Below, in pieces: positions 1 through 9,156 of a stretch of DNA of 33,087 nucleotides (position 1 is its first letter; each line of letters opens with the position of its first letter). The notes below the pieces were generated by a model. That model did not search any database. It was not told where the DNA came from and worked only from the letters and a program-made list of their open reading frames with translations. The translations under genes were made by a program, and so were the position numbers. Source of the stretch: a bacterium (lineage in GTDB: Bacteria > Patescibacteriota > Minisyncoccia > JAHIHE01 > JAGLIN01); assembly GCA_030638825.1 (NCBI GenBank), contig DAOWDU010000019.1, positions 1 through 33,087 on the forward strand, written 5' to 3'.

Positions 1-2670
1 AAGCGCTTTATCAGAAATACTTATTTGAATCTTTTGCGCCTCATCTAACCTTTTGGATAAATTCTTTATCTGAAGCCGCGCGATAGCAATTATTTCTTTT
101 GGAGAAAGCGACTTAAATATAATCTTAGCAGTAAAACGATTTAAAAATTCTGGCGCGAAACTTTTGAGAAGATACGGCTCAAGCACCTGAATCATTCTCG
201 CATTACTGCTCTTTTTGTCAACCACTATTTTTCTAATCACTTGGGAACCAGCGTTGGAGGTAGCAATAATAATTGTGTTTGTAAAATTAACCGTTCGGCC
301 TAAATTATCCGTAAGCCGCCCGTCATCGAAGACTTGCAAGAATAAATTTAGAACATTCTTGTTCGCTTTTTCAAGCTCGTCAAGAAGAATAAGAGAAAAT
401 GGCTTTCTTTTTATAGCTTCTGTCAAAACACCGCCAGAACCAGATTCAGAGATATTAACAGACGAGCCGATTAGTTTTTCCACGCTGGCTACTGTTTGAT
501 ATTCGCTCATATCCAGTCTGATCATCGCATTCTCATCGCCATAATACGCTTCCGCCAATGCTTTAGCAAGTTCTGTTTTCCCGACGCCCGTCGGACCTAA
601 AAATAAAAATGTGCCAATCGGACTGTCCTTATGCTTCATTCCGACTCGCACTCTTCTGATTGCCGCCGAGATTGCTTTGACCGCTTCAGATTGACCGATA
701 ACTCTTTGGTGCAAATTTTCTTCTAGATTTAAAAGTTTCTCCGCTTCTTTCGCCGTCACATCTATTAAGGGAATTCCTGTTTTTTCCGTAATTACTTCCA
801 TTACATCTTTATCCCTTAAAATAGATCCCGCGCCCATTCGTCGAACTTCTACCGCCGTTTCACTGAGAAGGTCTATTGCTTTGCCAGGCAGAAGCCGATC
901 GGCAATATATCTTTTGGAAAGTTCCACCGCTTTTTTAAGCGCTCCGTAGGTCATCACAATTCCCTCTCTATATTCTATGATTTTTGCCTGTGTCGCCAAA
1001 ACTTCTATGCTTGCTTTTTCGTCTAGCTCTTCCACCTTTACTAAATCAAAATTATTGGCGAAATCAGATCTTGGTTCAATATAACAATGATAATTCCGAT
1101 AATCCGTTGAGCCGATTACTTGAAATATTCCTTGCGCTAAAATTGGAGAGAGAACTTTTGAGGCGTCAAATCCCTCTCCGCTTCCCGCCGCCGCCATATT
1201 GTGGATATTTGGGATATACAAAATTATGTTTCCGCTTTTACCCATATCCTCTAATAGTTTCCTAATTCGCAATTCTAAATCTCCGCCCGCTCTCGCGCCA
1301 GAAACCAAAGCGCCGATGTCCAAAACAACCAATCTTTTATCTTGCAAGGTCGGCAGAACTTGATCTCTGATCATTTTATTTGCCAACGCTTTTACTATTG
1401 TGGTTTTGCCAACTCCTTCCTCGCCAATAAGAAGAGCGTTATTTTGACTGGTTCTTTCTAATATTCTCATTAGATTATCAAGCTCTTTTTTTCTGTTTAC
1501 AATATGACCAGTTAATCCTGATCTGGCGTGATCAGTTAAATCATAACTAAACCGATCAAGCTCTGGCGTCACTCTTGCCGTCCAGGCTCTGTTCATCACA
1601 GTATGCTGAATTTTTCGCGGCTTTTTCATCCTTATTCTCGCGCTTGACCAACTTCTCACCCAGAGAACAGTATTTCTTGCGTCTTCCAGTTCTACATCTA
1701 TATTTTTAAAATATTTATTCAGTGCTTCATTTTGAAATAACGCCAAAAACAAACTTTCCGGTTCAATTTTATTTAAACCAACGATTAGAGTTTCTTCAAA
1801 CGCAATGATGGCCATTCTTTCTAACTCAGGATTCATTATCGTGCCGCCTAAAAATCCGTCTTGTTCATAAGATCTGTTCTTCGGCAGATTATTTATTGCT
1901 ACATCTATATTTTTTGCAAATTGCTTCGTGTCAACTTCCAGCCGTTTAAATAATATTTTCATTTTTGAATTTTCAAGAAGCGTTTTTGCCAAATGATACG
2001 GCGACGGAGATTGCTTTTGACTATGCGCTATATCTAAAGCTGCCAGTAAAATATTCTTTGCCGAAGGAGAAGTATAATTAGCAATATTAACAGGATCTTT
2101 CGGACCAGCCGCCTTTTTATTATAAAACATTTCAAATTCTGGAAGAGACAAATCAATAGATTTTTTCGCGACATCTTTTAATTTATGGTAGGAATAAAAA
2201 TAAATCGCTCCTGAAGTCGCCAGCCAAAACATTAAAGGTCCCGTTCCTCTTTTTTCCACCAAAACAAAAAGCGTTTCAAGGGAACGATAAATAAAACTGG
2301 CAATTACTATAAACCAAAATTCTATAATTGTTCGTCCCTTTTCTTCAATAATATCTTCTTTAAATAAAGATAGAAAATCAGAATTATTTATAAAGACAAA
2401 ATAAATGCCATAAAGAAAAGCGAACAGCGCTAAGAGAAATATAATCAAACGAACTGCCTTCGGAAATATTGCGTAAAGATGCCTCGTCAACGGCGAAAAC
2501 CCAGCTAGCTTTTCTTTCCAATAATATATTCCTCTTTTCCCAACCATCAAAAAAACTCCCAGTCCCTGACAATCTGGACATTTGGTTTTATCATCTGTAA
2601 TTTTATTCCCGTTACAATGAGGACAAATGATAAGTTTTACTAAGATTTTTTCTTTCTCTTGTTTAGACAT
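1..2670 (-). CDS. ClpC-like AAA+ ATPase with N-terminal zinc ribbon and transmembrane segments (3' end beyond window start)
   Basis: My translation from the ATG at 2670 runs open to base 1, so it is absent from the ORF track. N-term MSKQEKEKILVKLIICPHCNGNKITDDKTKCPDCQGLGV, then hydrophobic segments, a Clp_N-like repeat, D1 Walker A GEEGVGKT, D2 Walker A GPTGVGKT, D2 Walker B LILLDE. Confidence 0.9.
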   Translation of the reverse strand, partial: MSKQEKEKILVKLIICPHCNGNKITDDKTKCPDCQGLGVFLMVGKRGIYYWKEKLAGFSPLTRHLYAIFPKAVRLIIFLLALFAFLYGIYFVFINNSDFLSLFKEDIIEEKGRTIIEFWFIVIASFIYRSLETLFVLVEKRGTGPLMFWLATSGAIYFYSYHKLKDVAKKSIDLSLPEFEMFYNKKAAGPKDPVNIANYTSPSAKNILLAALDIAHSQKQSPSPYHLAKTLLENSKMKILFKRLEVDTKQFAKNIDVAINNLPKNRSYEQDGFLGGTIMNPELERMAIIAFEETLIVGLNKIEPESLFLALFQNEALNKYFKNIDVELEDARNTVLWVRSWSSARIRMKKPRKIQHTVMNRAWTARVTPELDRFSYDLTDHARSGLTGHIVNRKKELDNLMRILERTSQNNALLIGEEGVGKTTIVKALANKMIRDQVLPTLQDKRLVVLDIGALVSGARAGGDLELRIRKLLEDMGKSGNIILYIPNIHNMAAAGSGEGFDASKVLSPILAQGIFQVIGSTDYRNYHCYIEPRSDFANNFDLVKVEELDEKASIEVLATQAKIIEYREGIVMTYGALKKAVELSKRYIADRLLPGKAIDLLSETAVEVRRMGAGSILRDKDVMEVITEKTGIPLIDVTAKEAEKLLNLEENLHQRVIGQSEAVKAISAAIRRVRVGMKHKDSPIGTFLFLGPTGVGKTELAKALAEAYYGDENAMIRLDMSEYQTVASVEKLIGSSVNISESGSGGVLTEAIKRKPFSLILLDELEKANKNVLNLFLQVFDDGRLTDNLGRTVNFTNTIIIATSNAGSQVIRKIVVDKKSSNARMIQVLEPYLLKSFAPEFLNRFTAKIIFKSLSPKEIIAIARLQIKNLSKRLDEAQKIQISISDKAL

Positions 2671-2852
2671 TTTAGTATTTACAATTTCTACCCAGCTTTA
2701 GCTGAGGGTCATAGAGGTTTTAACCTCGCATCCGTTGTCTGTTGGCTCCATAGTCTCCGCAGAGCTGTGGAGCCCGTGTGCAAATTAATCATTTTTAAAT
2801 AAATTTAGAAAAATATCAATGGCTTGCACTTCGGCTCCACAGCCCTTCGGGA

Positions 2853-3212
2853 CTATGGAGCCAACATATTCAAAAAAACCATCAAAAACGCTAGTGGCGG
2901 TAAAACTATCCAAATCATATAAATTAAAATCACAACAAATATTGAAGCGATCATAATTATAGTTCCGACTAAAACCCGACCTAACCTAAAAATCGGACCG
3001 ATTACCCTGCCTGCGTATGTATAATCCCCAAAAATCGGTTGAGTAATAAGTTTCAAATTTATCATCACGCCAATGTCTCTTTCTATTTGTTTCAAAAAAC
3101 CAATTTCTCTATGCCAAAAATCTTTTGAACTTTGAACATACCAAAACCAAAAGAATTGATTTATTCCCTTCACAAATTTAATCGGCAAGTTGATGAAATA
3201 TTCTAAGATCAT
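2853..3212 (-). CDS. small membrane protein of unknown function, upstream of the ClpC-like gene
   Basis: 119 aa ORF with strong C-terminal hydrophobic stretch; stop codon lies inside a palindromic repeat. Confidence 0.65.
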   Translation of the reverse strand: MILEYFINLPIKFVKGINQFFWFWYVQSSKDFWHREIGFLKQIERDIGVMINLKLITQPIFGDYTYAGRVIGPIFRLGRVLVGTIIMIASIFVVILIYMIWIVLPPLAFLMVFLNMLAP

Positions 3213-3244
3213 TTTGGTTAATAGATTTATTTTTAACTAGTTTT

Positions 3245-3250
3245 ATTATA
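3245..3250 (-). promoter_or_regulatory. candidate extended -10 (TGC-TATAAT) for the 3212 gene
   Basis: Minus strand TGTGCTATAAT upstream of the ATG at 3212. Confidence 0.4.
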
Positions 3251-3296
3251 GCACATTTTAGACATTTAAAAAAACTAAAAGTCAACGGAAATTTTC

Positions 3297-3325
3297 TTGA
3301 TAAAACACGCTTCTACCGTTATACT
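3297..3325 (+). promoter_or_regulatory. candidate sigma70-type promoter for elp3
   Basis: TTGATA (3297-3302), 17 bp spacer, TATACT (3320-3325). Confidence 0.55.
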
Positions 3326-3338
3326 TAAAATTATAATT

Positions 3339-3366
3339 GTAGGGGCGGGTCGCGACCCGCCCCTTA
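3339..3366. repeat. palindromic repeat type B (GTAGGGGCGGGTCGCGACCCGCCCC) in elp3 5' leader
   Basis: Near-perfect palindrome; related copy at 4588-4615. Confidence 0.85.
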
Positions 3367-3375
3367 TCAAAACCT

Positions 3376-5025
3376 ATGATCAACGAATACATCATCAAAC
3401 AACTCCTCAAAAAAATCCCCATCAAAAATCAAAACGAGTATTTTTTGAAATTAAAAAGAAAAGCTTCAAAGAAGTTTGGTTTGCCAAATCCAACGAATAT
3501 TGAAGTTCTGGAAGTTTATAGAAAGATGTTAAAGAATAAAAAAATAAAGCCAAATAAAAATATTGAGAATCTTTTGATAACTAAAAAAATGCGGACATTA
3601 TCTGGTGTCGCAGTTATTGCTGTTTTGACAAAACCATATCCTTGTCCTGGAACATGTAAGTTCTGCCCAAACGAAAAAAATATGCCGAAGAGTTATTTAT
3701 CAAATGAGCCGGCTGTAATGCGCGCGATTTTGACAGATTTTCATCCGTACAAGCAAGTAATGGCAAGATTAAAATCATTAGAAGCAACGGGACATAAAAC
3801 AGACAAAATAGAGTTGATTATTATGGGCGGGACTTTTTCGTATTTGCCGAAGCAGTATCAAACTTGGTTTGTGAAAGAATGTTTTCGAGCGTGTAATGAA
3901 ACTGCAACGGTAGAGACGAGGCAATGCCTCGTCTCTACGACATTAAAACAATTACAAAAAACAAATGAAAAATCAGAACACAGAATTATCGGGCTTACTC
4001 TTGAAACTCGTCCTGATTATATTGATCAGAAAGAAATTATTAGAATGCGGAAATTAGGCGCGACAAGGGTTGAGCTTGGCGTTCAAAGTATTTATGACGA
4101 TGTTTTAAAATTAAACAAACGCGGACATTCTGTCGCCGCGACAATTAAAGCGACAAGATTATTGAAAGAAGCTGGGTTCAAAATAAACTATCATCTGATG
4201 CCAAATCTTCCGGGATCAAGCTGCAAAAGAGATTTAGAAATGTTTAAAGAATTATTTTCCAATCCAGACTTCCAGCCGGATATGCTCAAGATTTATCCAT
4301 GCGTTGTTGTCAAAAACGCGCCGATTTATAAATGGTTAAAAACTGGAAAATATAAACCATATTTAGACCAGGAATTAATTGAATTATTAGCGGAAATAAA
4401 AAAGATAATCCCCTATTATGTTCGGATTACACGGCTTATTCGCGATATTCCATCAACAAGCATTGTTGCTGGAAATAAAGTTTCTAATTTAAGGCAGGTT
4501 TTAAAGAAAAAATCAGAAGAAGAAGGCTGGCGATGTAAATGCATCAGATGTCGGGAGATAAGAGATAAATTTATACCTCGTCCAGCTGTAGAGGCAGGTC
4601 GCGACCTGCCCCTACTAAAATTATTCCGCCAAGATTATAATGCTTCTGGGGGCAGAGAAATATTCTTAAGCTTTGAAGATAGAGAAAGAAAATATTTATA
4701 TTCATTATTAAGATTGAGAATAAATAAAAAAACCCCCCCTACCCCCTTTGCGAAAGGGGGAGAAATTATCCCCGCTCTCCAAAACGCCGCGATCATCCGC
4801 GAAATCCACACTTACGGACAAATGATGCCAATGAAATCTAAAAATAAAAATTCTCCTCAGCATATCGGACTGGGAAAAAAGTTAATTTTAGAGGCAGAAA
4901 AAATTGCTCGAAAAGAATTTAACTTAAAAAAAATCGCCGTTATCAGTGGGATTGGAGTTAGAGATTATTATCGAAAATTAGGATATAGACTTGAAGATAG
5001 ATATATGGTAAAGAAATTGAAATAA
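3376..5025 (+). CDS. elp3: Elp3-family tRNA uridine-34 modification radical SAM/GNAT enzyme
   Basis: CPGTCKFCPNEKNMPKSYLSNEPAVMRA radical-SAM motif and C-terminal GNAT-like region (GLGKKLILEAEKIA...GVRDYYRKLGY). Confidence 0.93.
   Translation: MINEYIIKQLLKKIPIKNQNEYFLKLKRKASKKFGLPNPTNIEVLEVYRKMLKNKKIKPNKNIENLLITKKMRTLSGVAVIAVLTKPYPCPGTCKFCPNEKNMPKSYLSNEPAVMRAILTDFHPYKQVMARLKSLEATGHKTDKIELIIMGGTFSYLPKQYQTWFVKECFRACNETATVETRQCLVSTTLKQLQKTNEKSEHRIIGLTLETRPDYIDQKEIIRMRKLGATRVELGVQSIYDDVLKLNKRGHSVAATIKATRLLKEAGFKINYHLMPNLPGSSCKRDLEMFKELFSNPDFQPDMLKIYPCVVVKNAPIYKWLKTGKYKPYLDQELIELLAEIKKIIPYYVRITRLIRDIPSTSIVAGNKVSNLRQVLKKKSEEEGWRCKCIRCREIRDKFIPRPAVEAGRDLPLLKLFRQDYNASGGREIFLSFEDRERKYLYSLLRLRINKKTPPTPFAKGGEIIPALQNAAIIREIHTYGQMMPMKSKNKNSPQHIGLGKKLILEAEKIARKEFNLKKIAVISGIGVRDYYRKLGYRLEDRYMVKKLK
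3910..3938. repeat. palindromic repeat type A inside elp3
   Basis: GTAGAGACGAGGCAATGCCTCGTCTCTAC, 14-bp arms, 1-nt centre; encodes VETRQCLVST. Confidence 0.93.
4588..4615. repeat. palindromic repeat type B inside elp3
   Basis: GTAGAGGCAGGTCGCGACCTGCCCCTAC; encodes VEAGRDLPLL. Confidence 0.9.
4731..4760. repeat. CCCCCTTTGCGAAAGGGGG-type repeat inside elp3
   Basis: Same core as the composite repeat in ileS; encodes PPTPFAKGG. Confidence 0.85.
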
Positions 5026-5051
5026 AAATTGTTCAATATCAAAGCTCAAAC

Positions 5052-5126
5052 GGAATTTATCCTTTAGGATTTCAGATAGATAGTTCAGACAAGCGAAATT
5101 TTTTGAAACCCTAAAGGGTAAATTCC
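5052..5126. repeat. compound inverted repeat with two inner hairpins
   Basis: Outer GGAATTTA/TAAATTCC; inner tCCTTTAGGa and CCCTAAAGGG. Confidence 0.75.
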
Positions 5127-5176
5127 AAAAGTGAGAAAGTCCTAATTATTATAAAAAAACCAAAACAATAAAATCA

Positions 5177-7882
5177 TCACGCTCTCCTTTCCTCTTTTCC
5201 CAGTAAGAACAGCGATTTGACTCCCTCAATCACAATAACCTCTATCGCGCAAACAAAGAAAATCAGTGACCAATCAGTAAGATTTAGGGAAACTGTTTGA
5301 AGCACTTTTTGCATAAACGGATGATAGATTGCGACAAGCTGTAAAGCAAATCCTAGGATTACCGCAATTACTAAATACTTGTTTGAAAAAATATCTTTCT
5401 GCCAAAGTGAATGCCGCAGGGAACGAATAGAGAAAACATAAACTAAGGAATCAACAGCCAGGATTGTAAAAGCAATCGTGCTGGCATGCTGGAAGTTGCC
5501 AGTTATATTATAGATGTAAATAAATGCTGCCAGCGCCAAAACTCCGCTTGCGATGCTAATCGTGGCAATTAGTGTTTTAATTTCAAAATTTAAAAGCGGC
5601 TCGTCTTTTTTGCGCGGCGGTTCCTTCATAATATTGCTTTCTTTTGGCTCTAGTGTTAAAGCGGTGTTCGGCAAACCGTCTGTCACTAGATTGATCCACA
5701 AAATTTGCGTGGCGGCAAGAGGAAGAGCCATCTCCTTGGGAAGAAAAATAAGCGCTCCCATAATAACAATGACTTCGCTAAAACTGTCTGAAACAAGATA
5801 AAGAATTACTTTTCTTACATTTTCATAAATAACTCTCCCTTGCTCCACAGCGGTAATAATAGTTTTAAAATTGTTATCCAAAATAACAATATCCGCTGTT
5901 TCCTGCGCTACTTCTGTGCCACTGCCGAGAGCCACGCCAATATCGGCAGATTTAAGCGCTGGCGCGTCATTCACGCCGTCACCCGTCATTGCCACAACTT
6001 CGCCTCTGCTCTGCCAGGCATCCACAATTCTGGATTTATGCGACGGCGACACTCTGGCGTAAACTTTTATCTTAGTGACGATATTGCTAAATTCTTTTGT
6101 GCTCATTTGATCTAATCGCCCGCCCTCTAAAATATTGTCATCTTTAACATTCATTCCTAATTCATTAGCGATTGTTTTAGCAGTGAGCCGATTATCGCCT
6201 GTGATCATAATCGTTTTAATGCCAGCGTCTTTTGCTAATTTTATCGTCCCTTTCGCTTCTGGACGAAGCGGATCTTTAATCGCGATTAATCCGACAAAAA
6301 TTAATTCACTAACAATGTCATCATCATTTTCTTCTTTAAAATCATCTTCTATACTTTTGTCAGTGGATTTGAAGGCAACACTGATAACTCGCAAGCCTTT
6401 TTTGCTTAAATTATTTTGCTCCTTTCTTAAAAATTTCAGATCCTCTTCTGTCATTTGTTTTTTCTTTCCATTCACTAAAACATATTTTGATCTGCTGATA
6501 ATTTCCTCTGGAGCGCCTTTGACATAAAGTTCATATTCATCAGAAGTTGATTTATTCAAAGTCGCCATAAATTTTCTTTCTGAACTAAACGGTATTTCAT
6601 TAATTCTATCAAAATTCTTTTTGATTTCTTCTGGATCAAAACCAACGCTGATGCCAGATTGCAAAAGAGCTCTCTCCGTATAATCGCCGTGAATTTTCCA
6701 TTTTTCTAATTCATCATCAGGATTTTCAATCACCGCGTTATTGCAAATCATTCCAATTTTAACAGCAACGATATGATCAAGTTTGCGTTTTTCTTCTTCT
6801 ATAATTGTTTCTCTTTTCCTGTTAACCAGAGAAAAGGTGGTGTCCATTGTAATAATATGATCAACTTGCATCTTGCCCATTGTCAATGTCCCAGTTTTGT
6901 CCGTGCAGATTACGGTCGTGCTTCCCAAAGTTTCCGCGGCAATTAATTTTCTAACCAAAGAGCCTTTTTTTAAAATTCTCTGCATGCCAATTGCTAAAAT
7001 CACTGTTACTGCCACTAACAATCCTTCTGGAATAGCGGCGACGGCGATCGCAACGGAAGTGGTGAACATCTCGCTAATATCATGTCCTCTGTAAATTCCA
7101 ATAGAAAAAATAACAACAACGATTAAAGCGGTTAAAACAGTAAAAAGCTGGCTGAATTTTGCCAGTTTAATTTGTAGCGGTGTCTTTTCTTTTTTTGTCT
7201 CCTTTAAAAGCAAAGCGATTTTTCCAAATTTTGTTTCAGTGCCCGTTGAAGAAACGACCATTATTCCCCGACCTTTAATAATAGCGGTTCCCATATAAAC
7301 CATATTTTTCTTGCTCTGCGAGGCGCTGGTATGTTTTGATATTTCCGCAACTTTGTTAACGGGAACTGATTCGCCAGTTAAGCTCGCTTCGTCAATTTCC
7401 AGCTCATGCGCTTCCAAAATTCTGCCATCCGCCGATATTTTATCTCCTGCCCTAAAAACGACTATATCTCCTGGCACAATATTTTCCGCGTTCATTTCTT
7501 TTTCAATTCCATCTCTTAGGACATGCGTTCTATGCTTGACCATCTGCTTCAATTTTTCCAGTGACTTTTCCGCTTTCGTTTCCTGGATGAATCCAACGAT
7601 TGTGTTAAGTATCACTGCCGCTAAAATAACTCCTGTGTCCATAAAATGTTCCAGCATAAAAGTAACCAGCGCCGCAATGAGAAGAATATAAACAAGAGGG
7701 CTTTTAAATTGATTTAAAGCAACTTCCACTTGTGAAAATTTTTTCTTTTCTGGTAGTTTATTTTTGCCATATTTTTTCAATCTCTTTTCCGCTTCTTCCG
7801 TTGTTAACCCTGATTTTGAAGATTTCAAGTTGTGTAGAACTTCTTTTATATTTAGATTGTGCCAGTTGATTTTTGTGTTCAT
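5177..7882 (-). CDS. P-type cation-transporting ATPase (SERCA/P2-like)
   Basis: TGES, DKTGTLT, PEGL and TGDGVNDAPAL motifs; 901 aa. Confidence 0.95.
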   Translation of the reverse strand: MNTKINWHNLNIKEVLHNLKSSKSGLTTEEAEKRLKKYGKNKLPEKKKFSQVEVALNQFKSPLVYILLIAALVTFMLEHFMDTGVILAAVILNTIVGFIQETKAEKSLEKLKQMVKHRTHVLRDGIEKEMNAENIVPGDIVVFRAGDKISADGRILEAHELEIDEASLTGESVPVNKVAEISKHTSASQSKKNMVYMGTAIIKGRGIMVVSSTGTETKFGKIALLLKETKKEKTPLQIKLAKFSQLFTVLTALIVVVIFSIGIYRGHDISEMFTTSVAIAVAAIPEGLLVAVTVILAIGMQRILKKGSLVRKLIAAETLGSTTVICTDKTGTLTMGKMQVDHIITMDTTFSLVNRKRETIIEEEKRKLDHIVAVKIGMICNNAVIENPDDELEKWKIHGDYTERALLQSGISVGFDPEEIKKNFDRINEIPFSSERKFMATLNKSTSDEYELYVKGAPEEIISRSKYVLVNGKKKQMTEEDLKFLRKEQNNLSKKGLRVISVAFKSTDKSIEDDFKEENDDDIVSELIFVGLIAIKDPLRPEAKGTIKLAKDAGIKTIMITGDNRLTAKTIANELGMNVKDDNILEGGRLDQMSTKEFSNIVTKIKVYARVSPSHKSRIVDAWQSRGEVVAMTGDGVNDAPALKSADIGVALGSGTEVAQETADIVILDNNFKTIITAVEQGRVIYENVRKVILYLVSDSFSEVIVIMGALIFLPKEMALPLAATQILWINLVTDGLPNTALTLEPKESNIMKEPPRKKDEPLLNFEIKTLIATISIASGVLALAAFIYIYNITGNFQHASTIAFTILAVDSLVYVFSIRSLRHSLWQKDIFSNKYLVIAVILGFALQLVAIYHPFMQKVLQTVSLNLTDWSLIFFVCAIEVIVIEGVKSLFLLGKEERRA

Positions 7883-7918
7883 TTTTATAACAAGTTAGAT
7901 TTATCGGATAAATTAAAG

Positions 7919-7947
7919 TTGACATTTTTTTCGTAATCGTGTATTTT
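7919..7947 (+). promoter_or_regulatory. sigma70-type promoter of ORFan at 7984
   Basis: TTGACA, 17 bp, TATTTT. Confidence 0.7.
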
Positions 7948-7983
7948 GATTTTAGTATGGGAATACATAAGGAGGACAAAAAA

Positions 7984-8133
7984 GTGCTGTTAAGAAGTGA
8001 AAAAGAAGCTTTTGCAGAAAAATTGAACAATCCTGAAAATATAAGGAACTTTGAAGGAGAGTTTAATAAAGAATTATTAGCAACAAGATTAAAAGAATTG
8101 AGAGAATTCATAAAGGAAACAAAAGACAGCTAA
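7984..8133 (+). CDS. short ORFan protein (GTG start)
   Basis: The ATG at 7939 in the ORF track lies inside the promoter; GTG at 7984 follows AAGGAGGACAAAAAA. Stop lies in the terminator loop. Confidence 0.65.
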   Translation: MLLRSEKEAFAEKLNNPENIRNFEGEFNKELLATRLKELREFIKETKDS

Positions 8134-9135
8134 CCCTGTCTTTCTTTTTTGTTCATTCGCGTCAAAACCTTTTCTGAGTTTTTCTATTTTCTTCAAAGAG
8201 TGTTCAAACTTTTCTGCGTTAATCATCATTGCTTTTACTCCCTCTTTATTTTCATTTTCTGGAATATCTTTATTTTCTAATTCTTCTAATTGTTCTTTTA
8301 AAGAACTCATTAAATCATCAAAAACATTTAGTTCAATTTCTGACGGTTTTTCGCCTTTGAAATTCATTTTGCTTAGTGTTTTTACTAAATCTCTTCCAGA
8401 TAAACGCAAATAAAAAACAGGGATGTTTTTAATCTCTTTTTTTATTATTTTATTTTCCTCGTTAACCGTTATTCCATATTTTATAGTTGCTCCGCCTTCT
8501 TCATTTTTTTCTTCAACCTTTTCAGATTTCTCGGCTTCCTTTTCTGTTCCCTCTTCAGCGCTTACTTCATCAAAAGCGCAAACTACATTACCAGCTTCTT
8601 TATCAATAATTACATTATCAACTCCATTTTCATAATCGTCGTGTTTTGACGCGCGAACAACAATAAATCCTGTTCCTATAATTTTGTTTAAAATAACCGT
8701 TTTCGCTTTTTCCCAAAGTTCACCAAAATTTTTCTCTTTTTCTTCTTTGTGCCATTTTTTTTCTAGTTCTTTTACTTTCTTTTTATCTTTTTTAAATTCC
8801 TTGTCCTCTCTCATATATGGACCGCCTTCACTTTTTTGAAAAGACTCTATCATAATAGTGCCATCTATATCAACCAATCTAGTGCCATATTCTTCGTCAT
8901 CACTATTAATCGCCACTTTATATTCACCATTTGTTTTTTCAGAAATATTTTCAAGAGAATTATTTAATTTTTTGACCCACAGCTCTATTACTCCTTCTGG
9001 ACTTTCAAGCTCGCTTCCAATAATTTCTCTAAATCTTTTTTCCGTTATTGGCTCATATTTTTTAAACTTTGGCTTTTCTTCTTTTTTGTTTATATTACAG
9101 TTTTGTCCTCCCATCATTTCTTTTGACATATTCAA
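8089..9135 (-). CDS. hypothetical charged protein
   Basis: 348 aa ORF, K/E-rich; 3' end overlaps the convergent ORFan gene by ~45 bp. Confidence 0.7.
   Translation of the reverse strand: MNMSKEMMGGQNCNINKKEEKPKFKKYEPITEKRFREIIGSELESPEGVIELWVKKLNNSLENISEKTNGEYKVAINSDDEEYGTRLVDIDGTIMIESFQKSEGGPYMREDKEFKKDKKKVKELEKKWHKEEKEKNFGELWEKAKTVILNKIIGTGFIVVRASKHDDYENGVDNVIIDKEAGNVVCAFDEVSAEEGTEKEAEKSEKVEEKNEEGGATIKYGITVNEENKIIKKEIKNIPVFYLRLSGRDLVKTLSKMNFKGEKPSEIELNVFDDLMSSLKEQLEELENKDIPENENKEGVKAMMINAEKFEHSLKKIEKLRKGFDANEQKRKTGLAVFCFLYEFSQFF
8125..8150 (+). terminator. intrinsic terminator of ORFan at 7984
   Basis: GACAG ctaacc CTGTC followed by TTTCTTTTTT. Confidence 0.7.
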
Positions 9136-9156
9136 TGCTTAAAATATAAAAACAAT

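Noticed and set aside
3297-3503. 68-aa plus ORF overlapping the elp3 start
   Set aside because: Starts inside the elp3 promoter and runs through the palindrome in a different frame from elp3.
3376-5025. Bacterial elp3 as novel in itself
   Set aside because: Single-subunit Elp3 is already known from bacteria such as Dehalococcoides; only its repeat insertions are notable.
5553-7691. Plus-strand ORFs opposite the P-type ATPase (5553, 5840, 5871, 6135, 6873, 7311)
   Set aside because: Shadow ORFs antisense to a strongly conserved gene, with no recognisable motifs or SD.
7939-7983. ATG start at 7939 for the short ORFan
   Set aside because: It overlaps the -10 region; the GTG at 7984 has a well-placed AAGGAGG.
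7758-8111. Minus ORF 7758-8111
   Set aside because: Overlaps the ATPase N-terminus and the ORFan gene in another frame; sequence is not protein-like.
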